A stretch of 64,000 nucleotides of DNA from Plasmodium coatneyi (Eukaryota; Apicomplexa; Aconoidasida; Haemosporida; Plasmodiidae): NCBI RefSeq assembly GCF_001680005.1, contig NC_033567.1:3100001-3164000 (forward strand), read 5' to 3'. The first letter of the stretch is position 1. Every line of letters starts with the position of its first letter. A program made the translations under genes and the position numbers. Under the pieces are notes generated by a model. The model saw only the letters and a program-made list of their open reading frames with translations. It ran no database searches and had not been told where the DNA came from. Of this stretch, positions 10,501 to 22,325 are shown piece by piece.

Positions 10501-13317
10501 TCGACAATTTATTTCTTGCGTACTTGCACTGTTCTTTGGATGACTGTTACTTTTATCGTATGTAGTTGCTTTGTTTTCAGTCCTGATGGGGTTACTGCCC
10601 TGTACTGGCCCTCCAACAGGGGTATTCACATTTAAATCGTTGTTTGCACTGATGATGCTGCTCGCCTGCTGCGGTGGCATATGCGGGTTCACCCCCTTCT
10701 TCGTCGATTCGCTGGGCACATCCCCACCCTGAGGAGCATCGATGGGATCCTCGATGTGGTAATTTAACAACTCCCTTATCTCTTTATCCAGGATAAGGTT
10801 GTTTTCCTTGCAGTACTTTATGATTTCTATGGGAATTTGTTTTTCCCTTGGGGGTCCTTCTTTGTGGGGAGGCTCCGTTTGGTCGCTCACCACGATGGGA
10901 ACGTCGTTATTACTATTGCTCTTGCCTTTGCGCCCACCTCCACGGCTGTTACTGCGGTTGCCCGTGCCTTTACCAATGCCTTTGCCAGCACCTCTACCAT
11001 AGCCACTGTTGGGGGTATTATCGACCGAAATGGCGATGGCGTTATTCTTCGCACCGTTAGGCAGACTAGATGTGGGTGCCTTCCCATGAGATGTGCTTCT
11101 CGCCCCCAGAAAGGAATTCCCCCTTCCCACCTTGGCACTTTTCCCATCGTAGCTGTCAGGGATAACTATCTCCACGAGGGTATCACCTACCTTGTTAGCA
11201 TTACTCTGCTTATTTTTTTTCTTCCTCTTTTTTTGCTCCAGGTTATTTTCCTCTTCATCTATACCTACATAGATGAAGGGGTCCACGATCCTTCGATCCA
11301 TAATGTTTGTTTGCATTCTGTTTTTTTCGCTAGCTCGATAATCGTTTCTGCTGAACTTTGGGTTCTGCTCCTTGGGGTCGTCATCCAAAAAGTGGACACT
11401 ACGCACTGGCTTCTGCTTGGCACCTGGTTCTTGATTTCTCTTCGCGCTGTTACCACTCGAGAGAATGGAGGTGGGATAGATGTCCTTCACATGGTGATCA
11501 CCAACGTGCTTACCGTTACCACGTTTGCCGCTCCATTCTGGGTTGCCCCCGTCCCTAATAGTTGTCTCCCTGCTGTTCACCCTTCTGCTGCTAGGAGGGT
11601 AACCGCCCAACTCCTGATTGTTCCCCCCTTTGCCATTTGTGACCCTGTAATTTGGGGTTCTCAAGCCTTGCCCAGTTCCACCTTGGCCTCCCCTTCTGGC
11701 CATCTTATTCATCGCAAACTTGTAACTGTCCCCACGGGTGTAGTGCTCCCCACCGTTGTAATGGTCCCCCCCGTTGTAGTGATCGCCACCGATGTAGTGG
11801 TCCCCACTTCTGTACGGCTCATCATACGGTTTGGCACTTTCGATGGGGTAGTGAAAAAGACTCCCCTTGTTTTCACTCTTATATGAGCTCTTGCTAATGC
11901 TGTTAATATTTTTTATATAACTTTTGCATATGTCGGCAAAGTTTGAATACACGGGCTGCTGATTCTGGTGGTGCTGTTTTTCCTTTGGCCTCTCGTTGCT
12001 ATTTCTGAAAACGCTCTTATACAGAAAAAGGTCTTCTGCACTTCTGCTGCCATCATACAGCATCATGTGTGAACGTCGATCATCATAAGTAGGCTGCACA
12101 TCCTGCCTCCTTTCTCTATACTCACGGTAGTCTTCCATGGCTGGCCTTCTTCGGTAGATCTGATCCCGACCGCCTAGCACCTCCTCGAAACGTTGCATGT
12201 ATCGCTCGTCAACGTGGCGACCCACGTGGTGACCCATGTGCCGATCCCTGTGATGGTCTATTTGACGATCCGTGTGGTAATCCACTTGACCGTTGTAGTC
12301 TTCATAGAACCCCCTAGGATGGGGTTCGCTCAAATGTCTACTGCAGTGCCTATTATGATGCCCCTTCTGGTGCCGATCGATGTACGCGTCGTATGGCCTC
12401 TCGAACGACCTTTCGTAGAGACTATCGCATGGCCTACCATAACGCCCATCATGGTGCCCATCATAGCGTCCATCATAGCGCCCATCGTAGGACATACCGT
12501 ACTCCTTGGCCAGGGGCATCTCATAGTTTGCTTCCTCTTCATCGGGTTGCACTGAGTACTCCTCCTTCTTAATTTTGCACAACATATTTGCGAGGTTGGT
12601 TATCTCCCTCTCGTCCGGAGTGCTCCTATTCCTTTTCGGGTGGTCGTGATTCCCGACGCACTTACTCATTTTAAGCTTGTTTCGCTTCATCATGTCTCCA
12701 TCATTGCCATCACTACTTACATCACCATGTTTGTTGCCCTTGTGGAAGGAACCAAAGAGGTTCTTCTTCATCATGTTATCAAAATTGATCGATTCAAGAT
12801 TCTCTACATTTTTCTCCCTACTTAGGAGCCACTCGATATTTTTCTGCTCCTCATTTAATACGTTGTGTCTGTATAGCGTTTTCCTATTGTTATTTTCGTA
12901 GCAATTTAGAGACACGTTGTTGTGTTTGTATGAGGTTACCTCGTCGTTCGGCATTTTTTCCCTATCCTCCTCATTCATATTGTCTTCTTCCCCACGGTAG
13001 TGACTACGACTATGGTGCCCCTGCGTGCTACTCTTCCTACACTTATGATAATTCATCCCGTCGACACTGTTACTGCTGGTACTTTTGCCTATTCCTAACT
13101 GACCCTTATCTCCCCTCCATGCGCCATCTTTAGAGGGATCCCTCCTTTCATACTTTTCACCCACCATGCTAATGGGCATGTTCACTTCCTTCGCATAATT
13201 ACTTTCTGAAAGATTCCTCAACGGGTCTATCTGTCTACTTTTCGATTTGACTTTATATATATCAGCGCCTTCTTTGCTCGATAGGCTAAGGTTACTTTGG
13301 GGGTCCTTTCTTTCCAT
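4576..13317 (-). CDS. SETvs: SET2/SETvs-type histone H3 lysine-36 methyltransferase (PHD, AWS, SET, post-SET)
   Basis: Four exons give 2,780 aa: 13317-6247, 6117-5765, 5638-5176 and 5031-4576. All introns are GT-AG and all frames join. Residues 1 to about 1110 are low-complexity with tandem repeats. Clustered Cys/His PHD-like fingers lie at about 1125-1250 and 1340-1405. An AWS domain (about 2300-2357, CLCQGECDPFSCYN) leads across intron 1 into the SET domain (about 2358-2480). The SET domain carries TGYGVF for cofactor binding, the RFVNHSCSPN core and the EEITYNYSY motif. A post-SET cysteine cluster (CLCNSPKC) sits in exon 3, and another PHD-type finger (about 2655-2700) is in exon 4. The AWS-SET-postSET order is that of SET2/NSD/ASH1 enzymes, which methylate H3K36. 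The very large, PHD-rich layout matches P. falciparum SETvs (SET2), known for repressing var genes. What it silences in a species without var is not shown here. Confidence 0.93.
5127..5146. repeat. (AT)n microsatellite in intron 3 of the SET gene
   Basis: A run of alternating A and T about 20 nt long lies within the intron at 5032-5175. It sits between the donor GTGCGT and the acceptor CTGCAG and is probably length-variable. Confidence 0.9.
6160..6191. repeat. (AAAC)n microsatellite in intron 1 of the SET gene
   Basis: About seven to eight AAAC units on the plus strand (TTTG on the coding strand) lie inside the 129-bp intron 6118-6246. Reading through them gives the artificial peptide CLFVCLFVC, which shows that the frame really ends at the donor GTAGGC. 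Confidence 0.9.
7400..7480 (-). repeat. Degenerate coding repeat (NGPQN/NVLQN type) in the SET protein
   Basis: Imperfect tandem 12-bp-scale units encode a Gln/Asn/Pro/Val-rich stretch (QNGSQNVLQNVPSNVPQ). It lies between the finger region and the AWS domain, within low-complexity sequence. Confidence 0.75.
11737..11817 (-). repeat. Tandem coding repeat GGDHY(N/I/T) in the SET protein
   Basis: About five near-identical units of 15-18 bp encode GGDHY-like pentapeptides in the N-terminal low-complexity region. The unit-level similarity at DNA level suggests slippage. Confidence 0.85.
12419..12490 (-). repeat. Tandem coding repeat (R)YDG / HHDG in the SET protein
   Basis: Repeated 12-bp units encode YDGRYDGRYDGHHDGRYG in the N-terminal disordered region. 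The surrounding sequence is also rich in H, D, R and Y, including HRDRHMGHHVGRH-like runs nearby. Confidence 0.85.
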
Positions 13318-16300
13318 ATTTTATTTTCCTTCCTTCGGGTGCTCAGGGGGAGAGGGTGCAGCAAAACATTTACTTACACGGGGGGAGTAGGGGAAGATAA
13401 AAAGACAGACTGTTAGGCAAAAATGCCCATGCAAAATTGACAACGAAAAATCGAATAATCCAAGTGGCACATGCCAAATGGAGCAAGCCAAATAACCAAA
13501 ACCTGGTCCAGTTAAGAAATATGCACGTGCCTGCAACTGGGACTCTACGCGCAAGTCCATTCACTGTCTATTGGAATGCACGAAGGTATTCCCTAATTGT
13601 AGGTGTAAAAAACACGCGCAGAGGAACAAAAACAATGAAAAGGTATGGAGCTACGCATTGACAATGTTACTCGTTTGCAGTGGCATGCACATGATGAATG
13701 CCACTGCTAGTCTCCTAGCTTATGCCTAACAAGGGGAAGGGCTGGGACAGGTATATAGTGGTGCCTACCAAAAAGGTTAAAAAAGTCCCTCCTTGGCATG
13801 AGCATGCTTTCGTTCCCTTAGATTTCCCTCCCTTCCGCTATCTGCCCTTAATTTGCTCCATATGGATACGGGCACGCAAACGTATACAAATACATACATG
13901 CATATTTTTTTTTTTTCCAAAGGCCCCTCTGTGGTTTTGCAAACAAAAAAACCACATTACAAGTGGGCTGCTCTGAAAAAGAGTGAAAACTTGAAAATTT
14001 GAGAAGCTTAAAAAATAATTCAAAAAAAAAAATTGACAACAATTTGAACAATGATCGAATAATATTTGAATTTTTTTTTTTTTTCTCTTGGGGGAAACTG
14101 TTGAAGAGAAAATAAGTCCAACGAGGTCAGCATTTAAAATCAAGGGAAAACTCAGCAATTATCCAAGTTCCGTCCCAAGGCCCTAGCAAAAGGAGGCCAT
14201 ATTATGCATTACTCGGAAAAACAAACATATATGCATATTTTGTATGATATGCATTTATTCGTATATTACATAAAAAATGTTGTATATATGTATTATTCAT
14301 ATTTATATTTATTTTACGCTTATACGTGGCGCATTATATTTCACCTATAGTCACATGGTCTCGTGCGCGCAGTAGTATGCTCGGTGCCTAGGGCGAAGTG
14401 CGCCTCCCCAGCATGTTACTGACCTAATATCCATTAATACTATATATATATGCGTCCAAGGCAGCGCCCCTGTGGAAGAGAAAAAAATTAGCCCGCAATG
14501 CGAACAACTCAGGAGCGCAGAAAAGCACTAAAAAAATATATATTTATCTAGGCATATACATGTATATAATATTTATGTAATGAAAATTTAGGGATTCTTT
14601 GCACTTGCGCATTACCATGACAATTGTACATATAGGTCCCACTTCTGGTGAAGGATCAAATTTGGAAAAAAAAAAAAAAAAAGCTCATGTGCTTATGTTT
14701 TTTTTTTTCGTCTAAATTGTTCAGAAGAGGAAATCTGAACGGGCAACCGCAGAAGGAAAAAGTAGAAAAAAAGGCAATAAATAATTGGAAAGAAAAAGAT
14801 GCTAACAAATGGAAACGAATACAAGAAGGAGAAAAAAATGATTACTCCCATTTGTTCAAACGAAACACTTTAATTCAACCTGTTTTTTTGCTTTCGTTCG
14901 GTCTTGTTTTTCTCCTGTTTTTTTTTCCATTTAAAAATTTTTTTTTGCCTACTGAAATTACTTGCCACCAATCCATGCCATTTATGTAACATAATGGAAC
15001 TCTTAAAAAAGTTAACCAAAAGGTTTGGAAAGGGGGGTCCCTACTTCCATTCCTTTTCTTTCTGGCAAAGTTGAAAATTGTCTTTTTTTTTTTTTTTTTT
15101 TTTTTTGTGCATTAAAGTATCCACTTCGTGGTTCCCATCCGGAAAGGTCTAAATGAATGGCAATAGAAAAGTGGACGAGTGAGGGAAAACACATCCCTGT
15201 TGTGTGTCAACTGGAGGGGTGTCCCACTTGTGGTAATGGCCATTGCTGAAACAACTCCTCGCCCACTGTTAGACTCAACATGGATACGTGCACATTTGAC
15301 ATCGCTGTGCATTGGAGGCAATCTCGCAAAGAATTGGACAGTTTGCATTTGTGCCAGTGGGCGAATGGTGAGAAGGGTATACTAGGAAGAGGGAAACCTT
15401 TTCCATGGCGATGTAACTCCAATGCCGAATAGCAGACAATTTAATATACAATGTGTCTTGCGCCCACTTTTTCCAAGTGGTGAAAAGAGCTCTGTCACGT
15501 ACAAAACAAGTTGCAACCGTTGTCCAAAGGGGCCATATCGCATCAGACCCCAGGATGAAATTCCCTAAAACAAAATGTCCACGAATGGTAGTCACGTCGT
15601 GTGGACACTTCTTCCATCATACCGCCCAGTCTTATGTACTCGCGTAGGCGCGCTCCCCCAAAGTACCTCCTATATTCGAATCAGAGTGTTCCCTGGAGGT
15701 GGAGTTGCCCCTTCAAAATTATAACTTCTCCTTCGCGTGACAAATGATGAGCTTGCGCAAGTTTTGTCAATTGGGAAAAATAGTAAAGCGGTAAAAATGT
15801 TGGAACGGTGAAAAAGAGAAAATCACCCAAATGAGCAAAATGAGGAGAATAACCAAAAAGACGAGGCGGCTAACCCATTTACTTCAAAAAGGTCGCAACA
15901 CAAACGCAACTTTAGGGTGTTTTAAAATGAAGCATTCTGATGCACACGCTAAAGAGGGGAAAGTAAAGCAAAGTAAGGTAAAGTAGCTGGCATAATTATG
16001 GGGAGTTGCGCGGTAAGTGCAACGGGGAAAATATCTTCTCACTCTTCACAGTTCATTGTTTTCTGTTAACTGCTTTTTTTTGTGTGCCTGTTTAGCCCCG
16101 TTTGACCCCACGGTGGGCCACAAGAATGACCACCATGCAGCAACGCGCAGGTGCAATTTCGCAGAGGGGCAAGACACACATTTCAGTCTTCTCTTGATCG
16201 AGTATTAAGCTAGCTGTTTTTTTTTTTTTTTCTCACTTGTTCATATTTTTTTTTTTTTTTTTTTGAGCCTTTTTTATCGCTGTATACTACGATTCTTCAG

Positions 16301-16406
16301 TTCTTCCCCTCGAATATGACAAAAACAAAGGCGTGAAGTAGCGAAGGATCAACATGCGTTCCGCCCTTCTACTTCATCACGTAAAAGGGATAGGTAATTT
16401 GCTCAT
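13318..16406. other. Intergenic region between the SET and apyrase genes
   Basis: About 3.1 kb with no open frame that starts at ATG and looks protein-like. It includes AT-rich DNA at 14200-14340 and a GC-richer island at about 14340-14520 (annotated separately as a possible structured RNA). A/T homopolymers lie at 15084-15106 and in a pair of T-runs near 16220-16265. The segment just above 13317 should carry the SET promoter, and that next to 16406 the apyrase 3' UTR. Confidence 0.55.
14360..14425. ncRNA. Candidate structured RNA (long stem-loop), strand unknown
   Basis: The arms 14370-14381 and 14410-14421 pair over 12 consecutive positions, with two adjacent G-U wobbles (if read on the plus strand) and no mismatch. 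Inside, 14391-14395 pairs with 14401-14405 to form a GC-rich apical stem. The island is clearly more GC-rich than the AT-rich DNA on both sides and has no coding explanation. I could not match it to U snRNA, SRP, RNase P/MRP, tRNA or a telomerase template. It may be a snoRNA, an RNA of unknown function, or chance. Confidence 0.35.
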
Positions 16407-18587
16407 TCACAGTTCATCGTTCAGATAGGGTTCCTTTGTCTGCTTTTTAATTGTGTGCAAGTGGGGCGGGAGCTCCATTAGCAGAACGGCCACTGTCCAG
16501 GTGATGCTGATTTTGTTTATCTGCGGGGAGGTGGTGATGATGCGGGAGAAGGAGGACGTGTGCTGACTCCTGGGCGCATAGATCACACCAACGGTGACGT
16601 GTCTGCACGGGATTGATACACGCCTGTACATCCATGTTGCTTATCTATGCTGCTATCCACAGGCAGTCGCTCCTATGGACGCTGCGTCTCCCCCCACTTA
16701 CGTAGTTCGTCGATTGAAATGCTATGGGGTCGTCAATCTTCAGGATATGCCGCATGAACTCGTACAGGAATATCAGCCTGTGGGGGAAGTGAAGAAAAAA
16801 TATAGTAAAATATAATATAATGTAATAAAATAAAAACGAAGGAGCAAGGAAGGAAGAGTCGGATTCGCGCAGCGTGTGCAAATGGGAAGCGCCCCCAAGG
16901 GGAGGCCTCAAAAGGAAGCTGTCATTCGCACTGCTCACCCGAAACAGGACGTCTGCGCCTTCTCGATGTTCGCGTCGGGCCGAACCACCTTCACAATTTC
17001 GTCAATGGTCAGTGGGCATATTTCTTTCGCCTTTTCCAAGTACATATTTGAGTTTAGTTCAATGGGGTTGAAGCTTTCAGGGAGGTTCAGAATGTCCTAC
17101 ACGGGGGGAAAGCAAACAGGAAGGTGTATATTAGGCGTAGAAGCGATATGTGTGTAGAGGACCAACCCGCGGGGAAAGCATTCCCCCTCGTCCCCCCAGT
17201 TGTGCACCAATTTTACACCGAAATTTCTGCCCATTTTTTCCACACTTACTATGGCAAAGTGGTGGAAATTCTCAATACCGTAGAGCTTTATAAACCGTTT
17301 CATCTTAAATGGAAGGTCGTCAATTTGTGAGTAGTTAAGGATAGTCTGTACTTGCGACCGGCACAAGTCGATATCCCCGGTACCCACGGCGACGTAGTCG
17401 TCTTCACTCATCTCCGTCTTCCCGTCGTACTCGTGGAGCTCCTCCTCAATAGACGTCTCATATAAATTATTGACGTAAAATTTGAAGTCCTTTGGGAAAC
17501 ATGCAACTGGAATGAATTTATTTTTATCCTTCGCATTATTTTGTGCGTTCATGACAACTTGGGAATTCTTCTCCCCTCCGGTGATGCCCTTCCCCTCCAC
17601 CTGCTCATCCTTGTTGTGCTGATGAATAATATAGTGGAGGTACGTCTTCATGGCATTCTGCCTTCCCAGCACGAGGTAACTTTTGCAATAAAGGTAAATA
17701 TCATCATCAAAGAGGTGAATTTTCACCACGTTCTTATTTTTATAATTTTCTTCTATCACACTCTTCTTCCTTTTTTCACTATGTTTATAATTAAATAAAT
17801 TTTTTATATCTTCATTCATTTTGGACAGAGGAAATTTGATAACTACCTGGGCAGTGGCGCCCCCCAGCTCCAGGACGCCTATAATGTCGTCCCCCCCATT
17901 GGTCCCTTCGGCCAATATACTTCCTTGGGAATCCTCTCCCGTGGTAACCTTCGATGTGGTAGTGCCATTCTCCCCGTTGGGCTTCCCCAAACTGGTAAAC
18001 GTTACAGGACTGGGGTTGAACTTCTCCAGAAGGGCGTAAATCGAAACGAAGGACAAAATGGCTTCTTCCTTCCCACTTAGCACCTTGATAAGTAACTCAT
18101 CAATTAGTAGAAAGTCACTAAAGTTACTTAAAAAATATTGCTTTAAAAAATTTATGTAATTTTCAGACTCTGTTATGCTAAGCAGTCTGAATCCTCCTGA
18201 CGCGCGAATCATGATGGGTGTGCTTGACCTTTCCTTCACCTTAACATGTTCATACAAAAATTCTTTTATATTTTTAAAATACTCATAAAAGGGTTCTTTC
18301 TCATCATTGGAAAAGTAGTTATTTAGGAGGTACACAATCCCTGGTGTTGTTCTGTAACTGATCGATGGAATGTGTACGTTAATTCCTTTTTCTTCATCCA
18401 AAATTTTGTAGTTGTATATGTGTACCCTCGTTCCCGTGGACCCTGCGTCAATGACGACTGACTTGTAGAGATGACTTCCATCCGTGGTTTGTTTCTCACT
18501 CGCGCTTATCCATAGGCATATTATTATCACGCACACCAGCGCTAGTAATCGAAACGGCTGCTTGGGGGCGCCTCTTCCATTTTTCAT
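16407..18587 (-). CDS. Apyrase / nucleoside-diphosphatase (GDA1/CD39 family)
   Basis: Four exons encode 561 aa: 18587-17250, 17096-16939, 16777-16702 and 16520-16407. Each junction is GT-AG and in frame. The start at 18587 is the first ATG in frame (MKNGRGAPK). Residues 13-28 form an N-terminal membrane anchor typical of Golgi/ER or ecto-apyrases. Apyrase conserved regions are visible: ACR1 VIDAGSTGTRVHIY (45-58), ACR2 IMIRASGGFRLL (125-136), ACR3-like SGKEEAILSF (171-180, with the catalytic-type Glu) and ACR4 GVLELGGATAQVVI (237-250). The last exon carries an ACR5-like ISITWTVAVLLM. The family hydrolyses nucleoside tri- and diphosphates in the secretory lumen or outside the cell, often to support nucleotide-sugar exchange. 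A variable Thr/Gly-rich insert sits just before ACR4. No second C-terminal membrane segment is evident, so a type II single-anchor topology is likely. Confidence 0.93.
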
Positions 18588-21500
18588 TTTCTGGAAAATG
18601 TTTTGTGTGGCAAGGGGGTTGGACAAATTGCTCAGTGTGCAAAGGCCGGATAGACGCTTCGTCCCTTCACCGAGCGTCCACGTGGAAAAACGGCGCCGAC
18701 GGGCTCTCTTCAGCAGAGGAGCTGTGTAAAAAAGTGTTCACATCAGTGTTCATACGACTGCTACTACTGGTCTGCCTGTTCCTCTTCTTTCTACAAAATA
18801 AACTGGTCGCTTAATCTGCTTCACAGTTGGATGTCCAAACTGACCTACTACTACGACTTCTTCATTTGACTTCGTTTCCACATGCGAGTAACGTTTCACA
18901 CATCGGACGAGTTACTCACTAGCTAGCTTCATACGCAAATGGTTGTGCAAAATGTACCTCTCTCTTCATCGCCAAGGGGTAGGGGAAAGGGTCAATGAAC
19001 CAGTTACCTAGCACCACTGGAGGTGTGCAACATATGGATGTCCTGCCTCTCAGAACGGTGTTTTGCTTTACGGTGTGCGGATTTCCTAATCTTAAAGCTG
19101 TTCACTTCTCTCCTTGGTATGTTACCGCGTGATGTTGGCCACGGGAAGGGAAAAAAAAAAAAAAAAAAAGAAACACCACTAAGTAGGAGACACAGTGAAG
19201 GTTACTCCTTTGATAGAGGTATTTCCTGCAAGTTGCTCGTTAACTCATTTTGAATTCCTTCGTAGGGTGAAAACTAAAAGGGGAAATAGGCCCATGATAC
19301 AAAAAAAAAAAAAAAAAAAAAAGCAAGAGAGGAACAGCTAAACATGCAATTGTTTAAAATAAATGAGATTGCCTACGCAAAGGATGAAAAAAATAAATAA
19401 GGTACGATGTGCCTCTAAAAAAAAAAAAAAAAGTCAAGGATCCTCTTTTATATCGTTCATATGCACATGTGCACATTTGCTCATCGGACAAAAAAACGTT
19501 GGGATTTATCTAAATATACAGCTAGAGGAAAGGGAAAATTTTCCCTCGCTTCCGGAAATAGTGAGCCACGCGGGAACATAACCTTATTATTATGTTGCTT
19601 TCCTTGCGCGACAATAGTTGGTTCGGTGTTTTTAATTTTTTTTCCCTACATGGGTGAGCATGTGGCATATGAGTCTCTCCCCGCTGGATCACATGGGTAT
19701 GTGGATTTGCGTGCACTATTTATATTTGATGCAGCTAAAGGAGTGACCAACCCGGGGGCTTCGAACATGTTTAGAAAATACCACTTTAGAGGAAAATCAC
19801 AATGACAAAAAAATATATATAATTGGACGGGAAGGAGTGAATTGCCCTGAACCGCTCTACCACTCTGTGGTCAGCCAACCCATGAGGAAGACAAATGCGA
19901 GTTGAACTTTGGGGAGCCCTTCTTCACAGTGCATAGCGTGGCACAAATGTTGGTAGATATATATAAAATGTGCACCCTCCTATTTGAATGGGTCTATCAG
20001 AGGAAGAGACACACACCAATGCGGGCAGACAAATGAGGAACGCAAATTTTCACGATACCTGAGGGGCGCACAAATAATGCGCTCCTGCGCTACAAGGAGA
20101 AGCACTATTTAGCTAATGCGAGTCATTTTCTCATATCTCTTAAAAGGAGAAAAAAGTAGACCCACCACTGATATGTGTATACAGCTTATGTAGAGTTGTA
20201 TTCAAATGTGTAACCCCCCCATGCACTACCCGTTTGATATCTGCGAAGAGGCATATTTTAAAAAATGTGCACCGTTATGGTGTTCCTTTCATCCATATAT
20301 ATGTGTAAATGAAATAATTTCCGTTTCACTTTTCTTTAAAAAAAAAGCATTTCATTTTTGGTTGCGTACAGGAACATGTACTACATAAGTGGTAAGCTCC
20401 TCACCAAATGGTAAAAAATGAAAAAGGCGTAATCACACCCTGGGGGGAAGTGCTCCATCATGTGCCATCCCATAATAACAAAATTATTGACGACATAAAA
20501 TAAAACTGTGGGAACCATAACATCCGTATGGACCTATTACATTGAAAGCGTTTTATCAGTCGGATGCATAGCGTATGTTTACCCGAATAAACTTTAAGCT
20601 ATAATTCTTCGCAGGCCACCACCACAATCCACCCCCAAATGAGTGGAAACAGAATTTTCCTCAAAATGGAATTTTTTTTTTTTTTCTTGCGGTGTTGTCT
20701 ATCGCCATTCTTACACTCCCAACGAATTTACATTAATTTAGAAGGCTTTCAAAATGGGCGCCAGAATTTTTCACAAAGTTGCTTTAAAACTGTTGCTATT
20801 TATTTTTCTGTTCTGCATGCGCGCGCTCCTTTTCGAAACCCAATCGAATTGTAGACATACAAAATTAGCAGCAATGATTAATACGTATTTGTTCACCACC
20901 CGGGGGAAGCAAAACATTTCCTGCGTTTTTTTTTTCATCTTTCAAAAAGAGGAAAAAAGAAGGTAATAGATGGGCTTGTTCAACTGTACATACAGTCTTT
21001 ACATTTCCAAATCAGGGTTGGTAAAAAAAAAAATTTCAAAATGGGTTTTTCCCTACCTGCGCGTGTTTGTACCATTGGAAGGAGATGCACGTAAGAATGA
21101 GTACCTTTTATACGAGGAAGAAGTAAAAAAAAAGAAAGATATAATATATATGCCAACGAGCGAAATGTCCTTGCGGGGCTTTCCTTTTTTTTTGGATAAT
21201 TATTTTGAATAAGAAAAAGGAGCAGCCGTGCACGTTTGTTTTTTAGGCAGAAATTTTTTTCCTCCAATGATTATCATCATCGTGATTGATTATTATATTA
21301 GCATCATTATTACCACTTATGCTTTTTCATTTGTTTTGCTCTTTGCGTCCGATAATATTTTATGTACCCACGTTCGCGTTTCTGTTCGCTCCTCGTCCTC
21401 CTTGAACTTGGACCCGATTCCCAATAGCGCAGCGAACGCCTCGCAGTAAAACAGTTTGGTCAAGTTTGCCTGCGCGGGAAGATCATCACTCAATTACATT

Positions 21501-22325
21501 TTGCATTTACGTTTGCGTTCCACATTTGCTTTTCATGTTTTTGCTTTCTTTTTAGTGCCCCTTTGGTTCGCCGAAAGTTCGTTATTCGTCTCGATTCGAC
21601 GCATTTCGTCACCATTCTTTTTTTTCTTTCCGTTTTTTTTTTTTTTTTTTTCATCTCCGCGAGACCCCCGAATGATCAACCTAGCCCGGAGAATTTTGTT
21701 CAACTTACGTATTTTTTGGATTAGAAAATTCGCGAAAATATATCTCCAAACAGTTTGCAATTTTTTTTTTTTTTCTTTCCCCCCATCGCCCGATTGATTA
21801 CTTGCGTATGTCAGTCCTTAGCAGGAAGAAACAGATTAAACGTTTTTATGATTATGCTTAGGGCGCATGCATGGGAAGATAAATAAATATATACCTGTGA
21901 ATGTTAGTGCGTTTATGTACTTTGGGAGGAAGACGTGTGTGTCCCCCGCATCATTGTACTTCCATTGCGTGCGCGTTGCAATTTTTTCGTAGCGGCGACA
22001 AGCGCAGGCAAGTTCGAGGCGTCTCACCTTTTGAATTTGCTTAACCGTACCAACGGGTTAACCGTACGAAGGGCTGGTTAGCTTCCTTTCAGCGTCGATT
22101 CGTTCGAGGGGGGCCCCTTTTTCGATTTTGTGAAGGCCACACCGCATCCCGCACGGCAGATGTATGCACCTATGAGCGAGAACATATCTGGGTGTATACA
22201 CATATGAACAGATACATATGCTTCATATATATGCATATTTTTGCCGAAGCGTAATTTTCCCTTTACGTACCATTGCGCATTAATAAGCCCGCTCACTGCT
22301 TGACCCGACTAACAGCACCAACACC
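18588..22325. other. Long head-to-head intergenic region (apyrase / cysteine-rich protein)
   Basis: About 3.7 kb between divergently transcribed genes, so it should contain both promoters. I see A-runs (19150-19169, 19300-19322, 19418-19432), T-runs (20667-20683, 21634-21652) and a short direct repeat of TTAACCGTAC near 22045-22070. No convincing gene or RNA is visible. Small open frames here are Lys/Phe/Ile-rich readings of homopolymers. Confidence 0.55.

Noticed and set aside
10837..11886. 349-codon open frame on the plus strand, antisense to the SET gene
   Set aside because: It begins at TTG and lies wholly inside the long coding exon of the SET protein. Its length reflects codon bias and repeats on the opposite strand.
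14360..14520. Assignment of the GC-rich island to U1, U2, U4, U5, U6, SRP, RNase P/MRP or telomerase RNA
   Set aside because: None of the diagnostic sequence boxes of these RNAs can be found in either orientation.
14648..14989. 113-codon frame with Lys and Phe runs
   Set aside because: Starts at GTG and is largely translation of A and T homopolymers.
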